Source: an uncultured Sphingomonas sp.
GTDB taxonomy: Bacteria; Pseudomonadota; Alphaproteobacteria; Sphingomonadales; Sphingomonadaceae
DNA: 64,000 nt
Assembly: GCF_913777625.1 (NCBI RefSeq)
Contig: NZ_CAJYTI010000003.1
Span: forward strand, 88,404 to 152,403
Direction: 5' to 3'
Under the pieces are notes generated by a model. That model was not told where the DNA came from and made no database searches. It was given only the letters and a program-made list of their open reading frames with translations. The translations under genes and the position numbers were made by a program. Shown piece after piece: positions 1 to 9,287 of the stretch. Within the stretch, counting starts at the first letter, position 1. Each line of letters starts with the position of its first letter.

Positions 1-357
1 AAGCCGATGATGGCCGGCCGGCGCGGCGACATGGTCGTGCTCGGCCTTCCGGGCAATCCGGTATCCGTGTTCGTCACCGCCTTGCTGTTTGCCCGGCCGC
101 TGATCGCCCACCGCGCCGGTGCCACCGATCCTTTCCCTCGCTGCCGCACCGTCCCACTGGGCGAGCCGCTGCCGGCCAATGGCCCGCGCACCGACTATAT
201 CCGCGCGGCGCTGATCGACGGCCGCGCTCACGCCGCGGCGATCCAGGACAGTTCGATGCTGCGCACCCTCGCGCGCAGCACCTGCCTGATCGTCCGCGAA
301 CCCCATGCGCCGCCAGCTAAAACCTCCGATCTGGTGGAAATCCTCGACATCGCTTGA
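1..357 (+). CDS. moeA: Molybdopterin molybdenumtransferase MoeA, C-terminal part (5' end outside window)
   Basis: This is the last 118 codons of a gene entering from the left edge. MoeA inserts molybdenum into adenylylated molybdopterin in the cytoplasm, the last step of basic Moco synthesis. The visible part begins inside the MoCF-binding domain: 'VLGLPGNPVSV' is the signature loop of MoeA/MogA proteins. It is followed by the C-terminal domain IV (TDYIRA, then a small beta-barrel ending in DLVEILDIA). moeA followed directly by lexA is a familiar sphingomonad order. moaA, from the same pathway, lies about 39 kb away and is not in this operon. Catalytic residues of the N-terminal domains cannot be checked here. 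Confidence 0.93.
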   Translation, partial: KPMMAGRRGDMVVLGLPGNPVSVFVTALLFARPLIAHRAGATDPFPRCRTVPLGEPLPANGPRTDYIRAALIDGRAHAAAIQDSSMLRTLARSTCLIVREPHAPPAKTSDLVEILDIA

Positions 358-382
358 CAGCCTGCCGGAACATTGCATAAAC

Positions 383-397
383 GTTCCCAGTCTGTTC
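383..397 (+). promoter_or_regulatory. SOS box (LexA operator) upstream of lexA
   Basis: GTTC (383-386), seven bases, GTTC (394-397). This direct repeat is the established alphaproteobacterial LexA operator. It ends 17 bases before the lexA start codon, so it fits autoregulation of lexA. Confidence 0.85.
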
Positions 398-414
398 TGG
401 ACCCGGAGGATTGG

Positions 415-1089
415 ATGCTCACGCGCAAGCAGCACGAGCTGATCTGCTTCATTGCCGACCGCCTCGCCGAGACCGGCGTGTCGCCCTCGTTCGAGGAGAT
501 GAAGGAGGCGCTGGACCTGAAATCCAAGTCGGGCGTGCACCGGCTGATCAGCGCGCTGGAGGAACGTGAGTTCATCCGTCGGCTGCCCAACCGCGCGCGC
601 GCGCTGGAGGTGCTGCGCATGCCCGAACGCGGCGAGCGCAAGCCCATTGCCAAGGCCGCCAAGGCCACCGCGCCCGCAACGGCCGCGGTACCGCCGACGC
701 CCGCCAACGACGTGGTGGAGATCCCGCTGCATGGCCGCATCGCCGCCGGTACGCCGATCGAGGCGCTGGAAGGCTCGACCATGCTCCCGGTGCCGGCCGC
801 GCTGCTGGGTGCGGGCGAGCATTACGCGCTCGAAGTCGCCGGCGACTCGATGATCGAAGCCGGTATTCTCGACGGCGACTATGCGCTGATCCGCCGCACG
901 GAGACCGCGCGCGACGGCGAAATCATCGTCGCGCTGATCGACGAGGCCGAGGCGACGCTCAAATATTTCCGGAAGGAGGGCGCGATGGTGCGGCTCGATC
1001 CTGCGAACCGGGATTATTCGCCCCAGCGCTATCGCCCCGATCAGGTGCGGGTGCAGGGGCGTCTGGCAGGGCTGCTGCGTCGCTACTGA
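415..1089 (+). CDS. lexA: LexA repressor, SOS regulator
   Basis: A 224-residue LexA: N-terminal winged helix-turn-helix (about 1-65, starting [13 protein letters not shown] as in other LexA proteins), an Ala/Pro linker (about 78-98), then a peptidase S24 domain. The self-cleavage site is Ala111-Gly112 (RIAAGTP), the catalytic serine is Ser145 (GDSM) and the general base is Lys183 (ATLKYF). ATG 415 is chosen because AGGAGGA-like sequence (GGAGGA, 405-410) sits 4 bases upstream and it gives the canonical N-terminus; an in-frame extension to 373 would run through the operator. It represses SOS genes until RecA-stimulated cleavage. The 3' end overlaps the convergent downstream gene by 7 bases. 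Confidence 0.97.
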   Translation: MLTRKQHELICFIADRLAETGVSPSFEEMKEALDLKSKSGVHRLISALEEREFIRRLPNRARALEVLRMPERGERKPIAKAAKATAPATAAVPPTPANDVVEIPLHGRIAAGTPIEALEGSTMLPVPAALLGAGEHYALEVAGDSMIEAGILDGDYALIRRTETARDGEIIVALIDEAEATLKYFRKEGAMVRLDPANRDYSPQRYRPDQVRVQGRLAGLLRRY

Positions 1090-2033
1090 TCGGCGTTCTT
1101 GCCCCGGGGCCGGTATCGGCCTCGGGTTGCGCGAGGATCGTCCGGGCGATCCGCCCCCCGGTGCATGGAGGCGAGCTGATTGGCGCTGCCGCTATACAGA
1201 CCTTTCAGATAGCCACGGTCGAAGCCGGTCAGTTCCTGCGGTGGGGCGGCGATGTTCGGGTCGAACAGCAAGAGGATCGTATCGGACGTGGCGGTAGCGC
1301 CGTCTTCCGGCCCGCGCAGGGGGTTGGCGTCGCCTAGTGCCCGCATGGCGACATAGTCTGCGATCTGCACCGGAGTCTTGCCGATGATGGCGGTGCGCTC
1401 GATCAATATCACGGACGCGAGGATATCACGCCGGATCGCTGCAAACAGGTGCGACGCAGTGGTAACTGCCAGCGTAGCGCTGAAGCTGCCCGAGGCGACG
1501 TTCGCGCCGATCCGATCCCCGTCGCGGCTGCGGGTCTCGATGATGCGCCAGGCGCGGACCGGGCCACCCTGCTGGCCGATCGCATCGATCTCTTCCCGCG
1601 TTCGATACCCGAAGCGCAAGGGGTCGCGCTGACGAAGGCGCGAAAAAGCGGCATCGACATCTTCGACGAACACCAGCGTGACGTTCGGACGACAACCGGG
1701 GCCCGCGAGCGTGATCCCGGCTTGTGCCGCATCCTCCACTAGCCTGCCGCCGAGCTGTTCTAGGGTTCCACGGTCGAGCCCTGCCGCCGCGAAGCAGATG
1801 GGGTCGCCGAAGCGCGGCAAGGGCTCGTCCGATGCGGTGCGCGGGGTGACCGCGCGTTGCAGGGCTTCGACGCGCATGCGAACGGGGGCGGCTCGGCCCG
1901 TGACGATGAGCGGATCGAGCGGGGTCGCTCCAGCGGGCGCGACCGCTGCGGGTGGCGACAGTTCCTTCTGTGCCTGGGCCGCGCCTGGCGCCGCCAGCAG
2001 CGCCGACATGCCCCACCATGCCCTTATCCGCAA
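1083..2033 (-). CDS. Secreted protein of unknown function, paralogue of the gene at 2383
   Basis: I do not recognise a named family. The 316-residue product has a signal peptide (charged start, hydrophobic stretch, cleavage near AAQAQ at about 20-22), then 'PLIVTGR', a mature region with '[15 protein letters not shown]' and '[11 protein letters not shown]', and a C-terminal '[18 protein letters not shown] ... [15 protein letters not shown]'. The same blocks occur in the divergently transcribed gene at 2383, so the two are paralogues from a duplication-inversion. TTG 2033 is chosen because AAGGGG lies 8 bases upstream and this start gives a complete signal peptide; ATG 2009 would truncate it. 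The conserved C-terminus and lack of membrane spans suggest a periplasmic protein. Function unknown. Confidence 0.8.
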   Translation of the reverse strand: MRIRAWWGMSALLAAPGAAQAQKELSPPAAVAPAGATPLDPLIVTGRAAPVRMRVEALQRAVTPRTASDEPLPRFGDPICFAAAGLDRGTLEQLGGRLVEDAAQAGITLAGPGCRPNVTLVFVEDVDAAFSRLRQRDPLRFGYRTREEIDAIGQQGGPVRAWRIIETRSRDGDRIGANVASGSFSATLAVTTASHLFAAIRRDILASVILIERTAIIGKTPVQIADYVAMRALGDANPLRGPEDGATATSDTILLLFDPNIAAPPQELTGFDRGYLKGLYSGSANQLASMHRGADRPDDPRATRGRYRPRGKNADQ

Positions 2034-2382
2034 TCGTCTGCCCCTTCCCCACCACTGCCGAGGCGCGAACTTGGGCTTGCAAGGCGCGCGAGGGAAGAAA
2101 AATCGTGCGTCCCTCGGCTGTCCCTGGGGAACGATCGCTCGCGGCGTTCAACAGGCAATGCCGATCGGGCTCCTGCCGTCGCGGGAGTGTACGTGCCGGG
2201 CGGGCAATGCAGCGGCCTCCATAAAATCCTCGACGCCGTAGAGCTGCTGCTGCGGCCGCGCGCGGGCCGGTTCCCGCACTGTCGGACGACGCGTCCCCCG
2301 CGTCGCCACCCGGGCCTACTTCTTCCCTGGTGCACGGGCTTGTGGCAAATAGCGGTGACGTCGCACGTGTGGAGGACTAGCG
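2034..2382. other. Divergent intergenic region between the two paralogues
   Basis: 349 bases between the start codons of two divergent paralogues. It must hold both promoters. I see ribosome binding sites at each end (GGAGGA at 2371-2376 for the rightward gene; AAGGGG on the minus strand for the leftward gene), but no convincing -35/-10 pair, repeat or RNA structure. Reading frames crossing it are biased by GC content and look non-coding. Confidence 0.5.
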
Positions 2383-3291
2383 ATGCGGGGATCCTGGTTG
2401 GCGGTACTTATCGGCCTGGGGCTGCCAGGACTTGCGCTGGCGCAGCAGGCCGAACCGCCCGCCAGCGCACCATCGCTTGTCAAGGAACATCCCGCGGTGC
2501 CCGGCGACCCGATCATCGTCACCGGCCGCCCGCTGCCGCCCAAGGACGAGATCCGCTCGCTGGCCCGCGCCATCACGCCTCCGACGATGGCGAATGAGCC
2601 GTTGCCGCGCTTTTTCGAGTCGGTGTGCTTCGGAAGCAAGGGTCTCGACCGCCAGACGCTTGTCGATATCGGCGATCGGCTGGCAGCCGATGCCGACCAG
2701 GCCGGTATCAAGCTTGCGGGCGACGGTTGCAGGCCAAACGTCGTGATTTTGTTCGTGGACGGTATCGAGGGCGAGATCGACACGCTGGTAAAGCGCCGAT
2801 GGTGGGTATTCGGCTATCGCTCGCCTTCCGAGATACGCGAGATCGTCGACGAACGCGGGCCTGTGCGCGCCTGGAGCAACATCGAGACGCGAAGCAGCGA
2901 CGGAAATCGCATCGATTCCAACGGCGTTCTAAGGGTCTCCGTCGCCTCCCGCCTCGTTTCGTCGGTTCGCCAGGACGCGCTGGCATCTATCGTGCTGGTC
3001 GAGCGCAAGGCGCTGATCGGCAAGACTCCGGTGCAGATTGCGGACTATATTGCCATGCGCGCGCTGGCCGGCGCGCGGCCCCGACGGACCAGCGGCAGAG
3101 AAACGATCCTCACCCTCTTCGACGGCGCGACACGAAACGCGCCGCCGGAATTGACCGCGTTCGACCGTGGCTATCTGCACGGCCTGTACGCTGGGGAGGC
3201 AAATGCCCTTGCGTCGACCACGCAGGGCAGGATCGTTCGCGATATCCTGAAAGCCAAGGATCGGGAGATGACGACCGCAACGGGCAAATGA
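2383..3291 (+). CDS. Secreted protein of unknown function, paralogue of the gene at 1083-2033
   Basis: 302 residues. The signal peptide (MRGSWLAVLIGLGLPGLALA) is followed by a mature part sharing with its divergent neighbour the motifs [55 protein letters not shown] and LTAFDRGYLHGLY. ATG 2383 is preceded by GGAGGA 6 bases upstream. Invariant cysteines flank the GLDR block in both paralogues (VCFGSKGLDR, DGCRPNV), which would fit a disulfide in the periplasm. No catalytic motif is recognisable. It belongs to the block between lexA and comEC that seems specific to this lineage. Confidence 0.8.
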   Translation: MRGSWLAVLIGLGLPGLALAQQAEPPASAPSLVKEHPAVPGDPIIVTGRPLPPKDEIRSLARAITPPTMANEPLPRFFESVCFGSKGLDRQTLVDIGDRLAADADQAGIKLAGDGCRPNVVILFVDGIEGEIDTLVKRRWWVFGYRSPSEIREIVDERGPVRAWSNIETRSSDGNRIDSNGVLRVSVASRLVSSVRQDALASIVLVERKALIGKTPVQIADYIAMRALAGARPRRTSGRETILTLFDGATRNAPPELTAFDRGYLHGLYAGEANALASTTQGRIVRDILKAKDREMTTATGK

Positions 3292-3361
3292 GCCCGCTCG
3301 GGCGCCTGTCCTCCGCATGGTTGCTCGACCGCGCAGTGCCTGGGCGGCCCCCGGGCGTGGC

Positions 3362-4222
3362 TTAGCGCCCTTGCTGTCGCCGTAGTTCGACGTCGAACGC
3401 CTTCTGCGCCGCATCCAGCCGGCGTGCCAGTTCCGCCGGGTCCACGAATGCCTGCGTGTCACCACCAAGCTGTTTGGCGCGCTTGGCGGGGAGATCGAAC
3501 TGCTCTGCATGGAAGCTCAGGAACACATCCGCCTGGGTCGCGCGCAGCTTGGCGAAGGTGGCACGAAAATCGGCGGCCGCAGCGTCATAGCCATGGCCCG
3601 GGGTCAATGGCTGGTCGGCCACCGTCAGGCTGCAGGCGAACAAAACGGTGAGGCTGTCGCCCCCCGAGGGGACCTGCATCGTGAAGCTGGTGCAGCCCTT
3701 GGTGTGTCCCGGCGTGAGGTGCGCGACCAGCGTATTGGTGCCGAGCCGGATTTCCTCGCCGTCCTTCAACTGCGCGTCGACCTTCACCGGCGGTGCCGAG
3801 ATGGAAATATCGGGCCGATAGTCCGCGCGGCCCGCCTCCAGCGCGGCGGTATCGCCCGCGCTCGCCAGCAGCCGCGCGCCGGTGCGGCGCTTGAGTTCGG
3901 CAAGGCCGCCGTCATGGTCCCAGTGCGCGTGGTTGATCAGCAGGATCTTCACGTCGGTCAGCTTGAAGCCCAGCTTCTCGATATTGGCGGCAATCAGCGA
4001 CGCGCTTTCGGGCATGCCGCCGTCGATCAGGATATGCCCTTGCGGGCTCGTGATCAGATAGGCGGAAATGCCCGCGGTGCCGACATAATGGACATTGCCG
4101 AGGATGCGGAACGGCGCCATGGGCTGGTTCCACTCGGTGCGGACCTTGGCCCAGTCGGTGCCTTGCGCCATCCCCGGCGAAGCCAGGCCAAGTGCCGAGG
4201 TTGCAAGCAGAATCCGGATCAT
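3362..4222 (-). CDS. Subclass B3 metallo-beta-lactamase
   Basis: 286 residues with a signal peptide (about 1-19, cleaved near GMAQ), so periplasmic. The metallo-beta-lactamase fold shows the HxHxDH zinc motif as H98-A-H100-W-D102-H103 followed by DGG, then H173 (TPGHTKGCTSF) and H238 (LSFHAEQF). The C-S-L-T block at 197-200 and the HAHWDHDGG form are those of subclass B3 enzymes (L1, FEZ-1, THIN-B group), which hydrolyse penicillins, cephalosporins and carbapenems. Its ATG overlaps the comEC stop as ATGA (4219-4222), so it is translationally coupled to comEC. It is not the beta-lactamase-like tail found in some ComEC proteins, because it has its own signal peptide and all zinc ligands. Actual substrate range cannot be read from sequence; a related B3-like lactonase is the alternative. 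Confidence 0.88.
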   Translation of the reverse strand: MIRILLATSALGLASPGMAQGTDWAKVRTEWNQPMAPFRILGNVHYVGTAGISAYLITSPQGHILIDGGMPESASLIAANIEKLGFKLTDVKILLINHAHWDHDGGLAELKRRTGARLLASAGDTAALEAGRADYRPDISISAPPVKVDAQLKDGEEIRLGTNTLVAHLTPGHTKGCTSFTMQVPSGGDSLTVLFACSLTVADQPLTPGHGYDAAAADFRATFAKLRATQADVFLSFHAEQFDLPAKRAKQLGGDTQAFVDPAELARRLDAAQKAFDVELRRQQGR

Positions 4223-6333
4223 CGTCGATCTCCCTTCGCCGCCGTGGATGGCGGCTGGACGGTGGGCGGGTCAAGCCATGGATGGCGCCCCGCCCCGCGC
4301 ACCGTGCGGACAGTGCCGCGCGCAAAGGTGATTGCGACGCCGCCGGTCTGGGCCAGCGCCGTCCGATCGAGCCGCAGCCAACGGGGCCGGCAGCCGCGCG
4401 GCAAGCGGCGATCGCTCACCACCACGTCGCTGGCGGCGCAGACCGCGACCAGGTCCTGCCACACGACGGGATAGGCGCTGCGGGTGGCAGCCACTCGCCA
4501 GCGGCGGCCGTGCCAGTCGATCTCCGCCAGGCAAAGGTCCGCGCTGCACCGCGCATCCGGCCGGTCGTCGAGCGCTGCGAGCGCATCGGGCTCCACCCCG
4601 CCATTCTCGCCCAGCACCTGCCGGGTGAAATCGCCGGCACGATCGCGCAGCAGCGCGAAGCTGCCGTCGGCCATCCGCAGCGCGACATGGCGGCCGTCTC
4701 CGGTTACCAGCAGGTCGGGGCCGGGCGTGACCAGCGCCCACACCGCTCCCGCGGCCAGCGGTACCAGCCCCGCCATACGGATGCGCGTCCGCCACAGCCC
4801 CAGCCAAAGTCCGCCCAGTACCATCAGCGCGAATGCCCCTGCCGGCATCACCGGTAGCGCGGCGACCGATCCGGGAGCGCTCGCCGCCGCGTGCGCGATC
4901 CATAGCAGCAGTGCCATCGCCTTGCCGGTCAGCCACCAGAAGGGCGCGCCCGCCCCAACCAGGTCGGCAACCAGCGCCAGCGCCTCCAGGGGCATCACCA
5001 CGAAGGTGGTCAGCGGGATCGCGGCGATATTGGCGACCGCGCCGTACACGCCGCCCTTGTGGAAATGAAACAGCCCGATCGGCATCAGCGCCAGCTCGAC
5101 CAGGATGCCGGTGAGCAGCAGCGATCCCGCCTCGCGCGCGATCCGCCGCGCGAGCCCCTCCTCGCGCGCCTCGAACCAGCGGTGCATGCGCGGGCTCTCG
5201 TGCAGCGCGACGATTGCCGCGACGGCGGTGAAGCTCAGCTGGAAGCTGGGGCCCGCCAGCGACTCGGGCCAGAGCAGCAGCACCACCATCGCGCCCGCCG
5301 CGACCAGCCGCAGCGTCAGCGCCTCGCGCCCCAAGCTGAGCGCCACCAGCACCAGCAGCGCGGCGGCACAGGATCGGATCGTCGGCACCTGCCCGCCGGT
5401 GAGCCAGGTATAGCCGATCGCCGCCAGCGCACCCGCACCCGCCGCTACCAATGGGAGCCGCACCCGCAGCGCCAGCCAGGAACTCAGCGCCAGCAGCCGC
5501 AGCACCACCAGCATCGCAGCGCCTGTGACGGCGGTGACGTGGAGGCCGCTGACCGAGAGCAGATGCGCCAGCCCCGCGCGCCGCATCGCCTCGCTGTCCT
5601 CCTCGGCGATCGCGCCCTCGTCGCCGGTCGCCAACGCACTGGCGATGCCGCCGGCGCTGCCGGGCAGCTTAGCCTCGATATGCGCGGAAAGCGCCGCACG
5701 CAGATCCTGCCCGGCGTTGGGCGGCGGACGGCGCAATGTCACCGGATCCAGCGCCTTGCCGGTCGCGCCGATGCCGTCGAACCAGGCGACTCGGCGGAAG
5801 TCATAGGCGCCCGGCACCGAGGGCCCGGGCGGCGGCAGCAGGCGGGCCCGCAGCGCCACCCGCGCGCCGACGCCGATGTCGGCGGGCGCCGCGCCCATGT
5901 CGACATTCACCCGCACCCGCGGCGGCAGGTCGGTCCGCGCAACGGGCGCCAGCACCAGGCGCACCAGCCCGCGCGCGGAGAGGCTGTCGACGCGCAGCAC
6001 CTCCGCCTCGAACGTCATGATCGCGGGGCGCGCAAGTACCGGCGCGGAACCGCTTTCGGCCCGCCACCAGATCGCGCCGCACCCCGCCGCCAGCAACAGG
6101 CCGAGCACCAGCAGCGCACGCCCCGATCGGCCGGGCACCACCACGCCTACCGCCGCCACGCCCAGCGCTGCCACGAGGAATCCGATCCACTGCCGTGCAT
6201 CATCCAGCACGAACCAGGCGGTGATGCCGGCGCCGAACGCCACCGGCAGCCACAGCGGCAACTGCCCCCGCTCCGCCTCCAGCCAGCGCTCGATCGCGTG
6301 CCTCCCCTTGGGGAATCCCCTCCCCGCCCCCAT
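4219..6333 (-). CDS. comEC: ComEC/Rec2 family DNA-uptake channel protein
   Basis: A 704-residue inner-membrane protein: an N-terminal DUF4131 region with membrane spans, a periplasmic OB-like part (VNVDMGAAPADIGVGARVALRARLLPP), the ComEC/Rec2 competence domain with many spans ('HLLSVSGLHVTAVTGA' is the family signature), and a C-terminal beta-lactamase-like region lacking the HxHxDH zinc site. ComEC carries single-stranded DNA across the inner membrane during transformation. ATG 6333 is chosen because longer in-frame versions would run into the divergent gltX; the ribosome binding site is weak, so ATG 6384 is possible. It is followed with a 4-base overlap by the B3 beta-lactamase gene and is divergent from gltX, the usual sphingomonad arrangement. 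Confidence 0.92.
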   Translation of the reverse strand: MGAGRGFPKGRHAIERWLEAERGQLPLWLPVAFGAGITAWFVLDDARQWIGFLVAALGVAAVGVVVPGRSGRALLVLGLLLAAGCGAIWWRAESGSAPVLARPAIMTFEAEVLRVDSLSARGLVRLVLAPVARTDLPPRVRVNVDMGAAPADIGVGARVALRARLLPPPGPSVPGAYDFRRVAWFDGIGATGKALDPVTLRRPPPNAGQDLRAALSAHIEAKLPGSAGGIASALATGDEGAIAEEDSEAMRRAGLAHLLSVSGLHVTAVTGAAMLVVLRLLALSSWLALRVRLPLVAAGAGALAAIGYTWLTGGQVPTIRSCAAALLVLVALSLGREALTLRLVAAGAMVVLLLWPESLAGPSFQLSFTAVAAIVALHESPRMHRWFEAREEGLARRIAREAGSLLLTGILVELALMPIGLFHFHKGGVYGAVANIAAIPLTTFVVMPLEALALVADLVGAGAPFWWLTGKAMALLLWIAHAAASAPGSVAALPVMPAGAFALMVLGGLWLGLWRTRIRMAGLVPLAAGAVWALVTPGPDLLVTGDGRHVALRMADGSFALLRDRAGDFTRQVLGENGGVEPDALAALDDRPDARCSADLCLAEIDWHGRRWRVAATRSAYPVVWQDLVAVCAASDVVVSDRRLPRGCRPRWLRLDRTALAQTGGVAITFARGTVRTVRGAGRHPWLDPPTVQPPSTAAKGDRR

Positions 6334-6412
6334 TTGAAGGCCCGGAAACCCCGTGCTAGGGGCCGCGGCGGCTGAACTGGCCATCGAGACAACAGACTGG
6401 GAGCATGCGCGC

Positions 6413-7837
6413 TTGAGCGCAACACAAGAAACCACCCCCGCCAAGCCCGTCGTCACGCGCTTCGCCCCCTCGCCGACCGGCTTCCTCCATATCGGCGGGG
6501 CGCGCACCGCGCTGTTCAACCTGCTGTTCGCCCGCCACCATGGCGGCAAGTTCCTACTGCGCATCGAGGATACCGATCGCGCGCGCTCGACCCAGCCGGC
6601 GATCGAGGCCATCCTCGACGGCCTGCGCTGGCTCGGGCTCGATTGGGACGGGGACGAGGTGTACCAGTTCGCCCGCGCCGCTCGGCATGCCGAAGTGGCC
6701 AACGAAATGATCGCGCGCGGCGCGGCCTATCGCTGCTACCTGACCCAGGACGAGCTCGCCGCGATGCGTGCCGAGGCGGAAGCCGCCAAGAAGCCGCTGC
6801 GCATCCGCTCGCCCTGGCGCGACCGCACCGATGGCGATCCCGCGATCCCGCACGTCGTCCGCCTCAAGGCACCGACCGAGGGTGCGGTGACGATCCGCGA
6901 TCATGTCCAGGGTGAGGTGACCGTGCAGAATGCCGAGATCGACGATCTCGTGCTGCTGCGCTCGGACGGCACGCCCACCTATATGCTCGCCGTGGTGGTC
7001 GACGACAACGACATGGGCGTGACCCATGTGATCCGCGGCGACGACCATCTCAACAACGCCTTCCGCCAGTTGCCGATCTACCGTGCGATGGGCTGGGACG
7101 AGCCGGAATACGCCCATATCCCGCTGATCCACGGCGCGGACGGTGCCAAGCTCTCCAAGCGCCACGGCGCGCTTGGCGTCGACGCGTATCGCGACGAACT
7201 GGGCCTGCTGCCCGAGGCGGTATCCAACTATCTCCTCCGCCTCGGCTGGGGGCATGGCGATGACGAGATCATCAGCCGGGAGCAGGCGATCGAATGGTTC
7301 GATCTGGCAGGCGTCGGCAAATCACCAAGCCGGTTCGATCTGAAGAAGCTCGAGAACCTGAACGGTCACTATATCCGTCAGTCGGAAGACGATCGCCTCG
7401 CCGGTCTCGTCGCCGCGCGGCTGCCGTTCGAACCGAGCGACTCGCAAGCCGACCTTCTGCGCCGCAGCATGGCCGCACTGAAGCCGCGCGCCGCGAATCT
7501 CCTCGAACTTGCGGATGGCGCAGGCTTTCTTTTTCGCACTCGCCCACTCGAAATGGACGAGAGCGCGGCCGCTCTGCTAGAGGGCGATGCACGCACCCTG
7601 CTCGCCCGGTTGCACACCGCGCTTGACGGATTGGCAACGTGGGATACGGAGGCGCTCGAAGCGGCGGTACGCACCGTCGCCGACGACGCGGGCGTGAAGC
7701 TCGGCAACCTGGCGCAGCCGCTGCGTGCGGCGTTAACCGGACGCCGAACTTCCCCGGGTATCTTCGATGTCCTGGCGTTGCTGGGGCGCGAGGAAAGCCT
7801 CGCCCGCATCGCAGATCAGATGCGTACGCCCGCCTGA
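6413..7837 (+). CDS. gltX: Glutamyl-tRNA synthetase
   Basis: A class I aminoacyl-tRNA synthetase of 474 residues charging tRNA-Glu (and probably tRNA-Gln before amidation, as is usual in alphaproteobacteria). It shows the HIGH motif in [10 protein letters not shown], '[11 protein letters not shown]', and the KMSKS equivalent KLSKRHG, followed by the anticodon-binding helical domain. The best start is TTG 6413, because GGGAG (6399-6403) lies 9 bases upstream and the product then begins [25 protein letters not shown] 6353 is in frame but would overlap comEC's promoter region heavily. A four-codon reading frame ATG-CGC-GCT-TGA (6405-6416) ends on top of the TTG start. Confidence 0.95.
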   Translation: MSATQETTPAKPVVTRFAPSPTGFLHIGGARTALFNLLFARHHGGKFLLRIEDTDRARSTQPAIEAILDGLRWLGLDWDGDEVYQFARAARHAEVANEMIARGAAYRCYLTQDELAAMRAEAEAAKKPLRIRSPWRDRTDGDPAIPHVVRLKAPTEGAVTIRDHVQGEVTVQNAEIDDLVLLRSDGTPTYMLAVVVDDNDMGVTHVIRGDDHLNNAFRQLPIYRAMGWDEPEYAHIPLIHGADGAKLSKRHGALGVDAYRDELGLLPEAVSNYLLRLGWGHGDDEIISREQAIEWFDLAGVGKSPSRFDLKKLENLNGHYIRQSEDDRLAGLVAARLPFEPSDSQADLLRRSMAALKPRAANLLELADGAGFLFRTRPLEMDESAAALLEGDARTLLARLHTALDGLATWDTEALEAAVRTVADDAGVKLGNLAQPLRAALTGRRTSPGIFDVLALLGREESLARIADQMRTPA

Positions 7838-7864
7838 AAACGGGTCGAAGGAAAGGACGACTAT

Positions 7865-9148
7865 ATGAGCGAGACCGCCAAACTGCATGTTGCGGGGAAA
7901 GACGTCGAATATCCGGTCCTGAAGGGCAGCACCGGGCCGGACGTCGTCGATATCCGCAAGCTCTATGCGCAGACCGGCGCCTTCACCTACGATCCGGGTT
8001 TCACCTCGACCGCGAGCTGCGAATCGGGCCTGACCTTCATCGACGGCGATCAGGGCGTCCTGCTCCACCGCGGCTATCCGATCGGCCAGCTGGCCGAGCA
8101 GTCGAGCTTCATGGAAGTCTCGTATCTGCTGCTCAACGGTGAGCTGCCGACGCAGGACGAACTCACCAAGTTCGAAAGCACCATCACTCGCCACACCATG
8201 CTGCACGAGCAGCTGGCGACCTTCTATCGTGGCTTCCGTCGCGATGCGCACCCGATGGCGGTGATGTGCGGCGTTGTCGGCGCGCTCTCGGCCTTCTACC
8301 ACGATTCGACCGACATCACCGATCCGCAGCAGCGCATGATCGCGTCGCACCGCCTGATCGCCAAGATGCCGACGATCGCGGCGATGGCGTACAAGTACAG
8401 CGTCGGCCAGCCGTTCCTCTATCCGAAGAACGAGCTGAGCTACACCGGCAACTTCCTGCGCATGACCTTTGGCGTTCCGGCCGAGGAATATGAAGTGAAC
8501 CCGGTGGTGGAGAAGGCGCTCGACCGCATCTTCATCCTCCATGCCGATCACGAGCAGAACGCCTCGACCTCGACCGTGCGCCTCGCCGGTTCGTCGGGCG
8601 CCAATCCGTTCGCCTGCATCGCGGCGGGCATCGCCTGCCTGTGGGGCCCGGCGCATGGCGGCGCGAACGAGGCCGCACTCAACATGCTGCAGGAAATCGG
8701 CCGTCCGGAGCGAATCCCCGAGTTCATCGCCCGCGCGAAGGACAAGAACGATCCGTTCCGCCTGATGGGCTTCGGCCACCGCGTGTACAAGAACTACGAT
8801 CCGCGCGCCACGGTCATGCAGAAGACCGTTCGCGAAGTGTTCGCCGCGCTCAACGTTTCGGACCCCGTGTTCGAAGTGGCGCTGCAGCTCGAGGAAATGG
8901 CACTCAAGGACGATTACTTCGTCGAGAAGAAGCTGTTCCCGAACGTCGACTTCTATTCGGGCGTGATCCTGTCGGCGATCGGTTTCCCGACCACGATGTT
9001 CACCGCGCTGTTCGCGCTGGCCCGCACCGTCGGCTGGGTGGCGCAGTGGAACGAGATGATCTCGGACCCCGAGCAGAAGATCGGCCGTCCGCGCCAGCTC
9101 TACACCGGCCCGACCCAGCGCGACTACGTGCCCGTCAGCCAGCGCTGA
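7865..9148 (+). CDS. gltA: Type II citrate synthase
   Basis: 427 residues, the usual length of hexameric bacterial citrate synthase, which condenses oxaloacetate and acetyl-CoA in the first TCA-cycle step. The active-site blocks are visible: '[14 protein letters not shown]', '[13 protein letters not shown]' (catalytic His) and '[14 protein letters not shown]' (His and the region before the catalytic Asp), with the arginine-rich tail '[10 protein letters not shown]'. A ribosome binding site (GGAAAGGA) precedes ATG 7865. It lies 27 bases after gltX on the same strand and ends in a strong terminator, so gltX-gltA may be co-transcribed. Confidence 0.97.
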   Translation: MSETAKLHVAGKDVEYPVLKGSTGPDVVDIRKLYAQTGAFTYDPGFTSTASCESGLTFIDGDQGVLLHRGYPIGQLAEQSSFMEVSYLLLNGELPTQDELTKFESTITRHTMLHEQLATFYRGFRRDAHPMAVMCGVVGALSAFYHDSTDITDPQQRMIASHRLIAKMPTIAAMAYKYSVGQPFLYPKNELSYTGNFLRMTFGVPAEEYEVNPVVEKALDRIFILHADHEQNASTSTVRLAGSSGANPFACIAAGIACLWGPAHGGANEAALNMLQEIGRPERIPEFIARAKDKNDPFRLMGFGHRVYKNYDPRATVMQKTVREVFAALNVSDPVFEVALQLEEMALKDDYFVEKKLFPNVDFYSGVILSAIGFPTTMFTALFALARTVGWVAQWNEMISDPEQKIGRPRQLYTGPTQRDYVPVSQR

Positions 9149-9187
9149 GCCTGGCGTTCGGGGCTTCGGCCCCGGCAGCGTAACGAG

Positions 9188-9224
9188 AAACGGCGCCTCC
9201 GCTTGTGCGGTGGCGCCGTTTTCC
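9188..9224 (+). terminator. Rho-independent terminator after gltA
   Basis: A ten-base stem AAACGGCGCC (9188-9197) pairs with GGCGCCGTTT (9212-9221). An inner stem CCGC (9199-9202)/GCGG (9207-9210) closes a TTGT loop, and T residues follow the outer stem. Confidence 0.88.
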
Positions 9225-9287
9225 GTTTTCAGCCCATGTGCGGCTGCCAACGCGACGACCGCACGAGGGCCGTCACGACGCCGGCAA

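Noticed and set aside
3362..4222. Glyoxalase II or ComEC beta-lactamase tail
   Set aside because: The protein has a signal peptide, and the residues around the zinc site and CSLT block fit subclass B3.
5059..6375. Long plus-strand frame of 438 codons antisense to comEC
   Set aside because: Composition is dominated by Arg, Gln, Ala and Pro with no domain; it is a GC-driven shadow of comEC.
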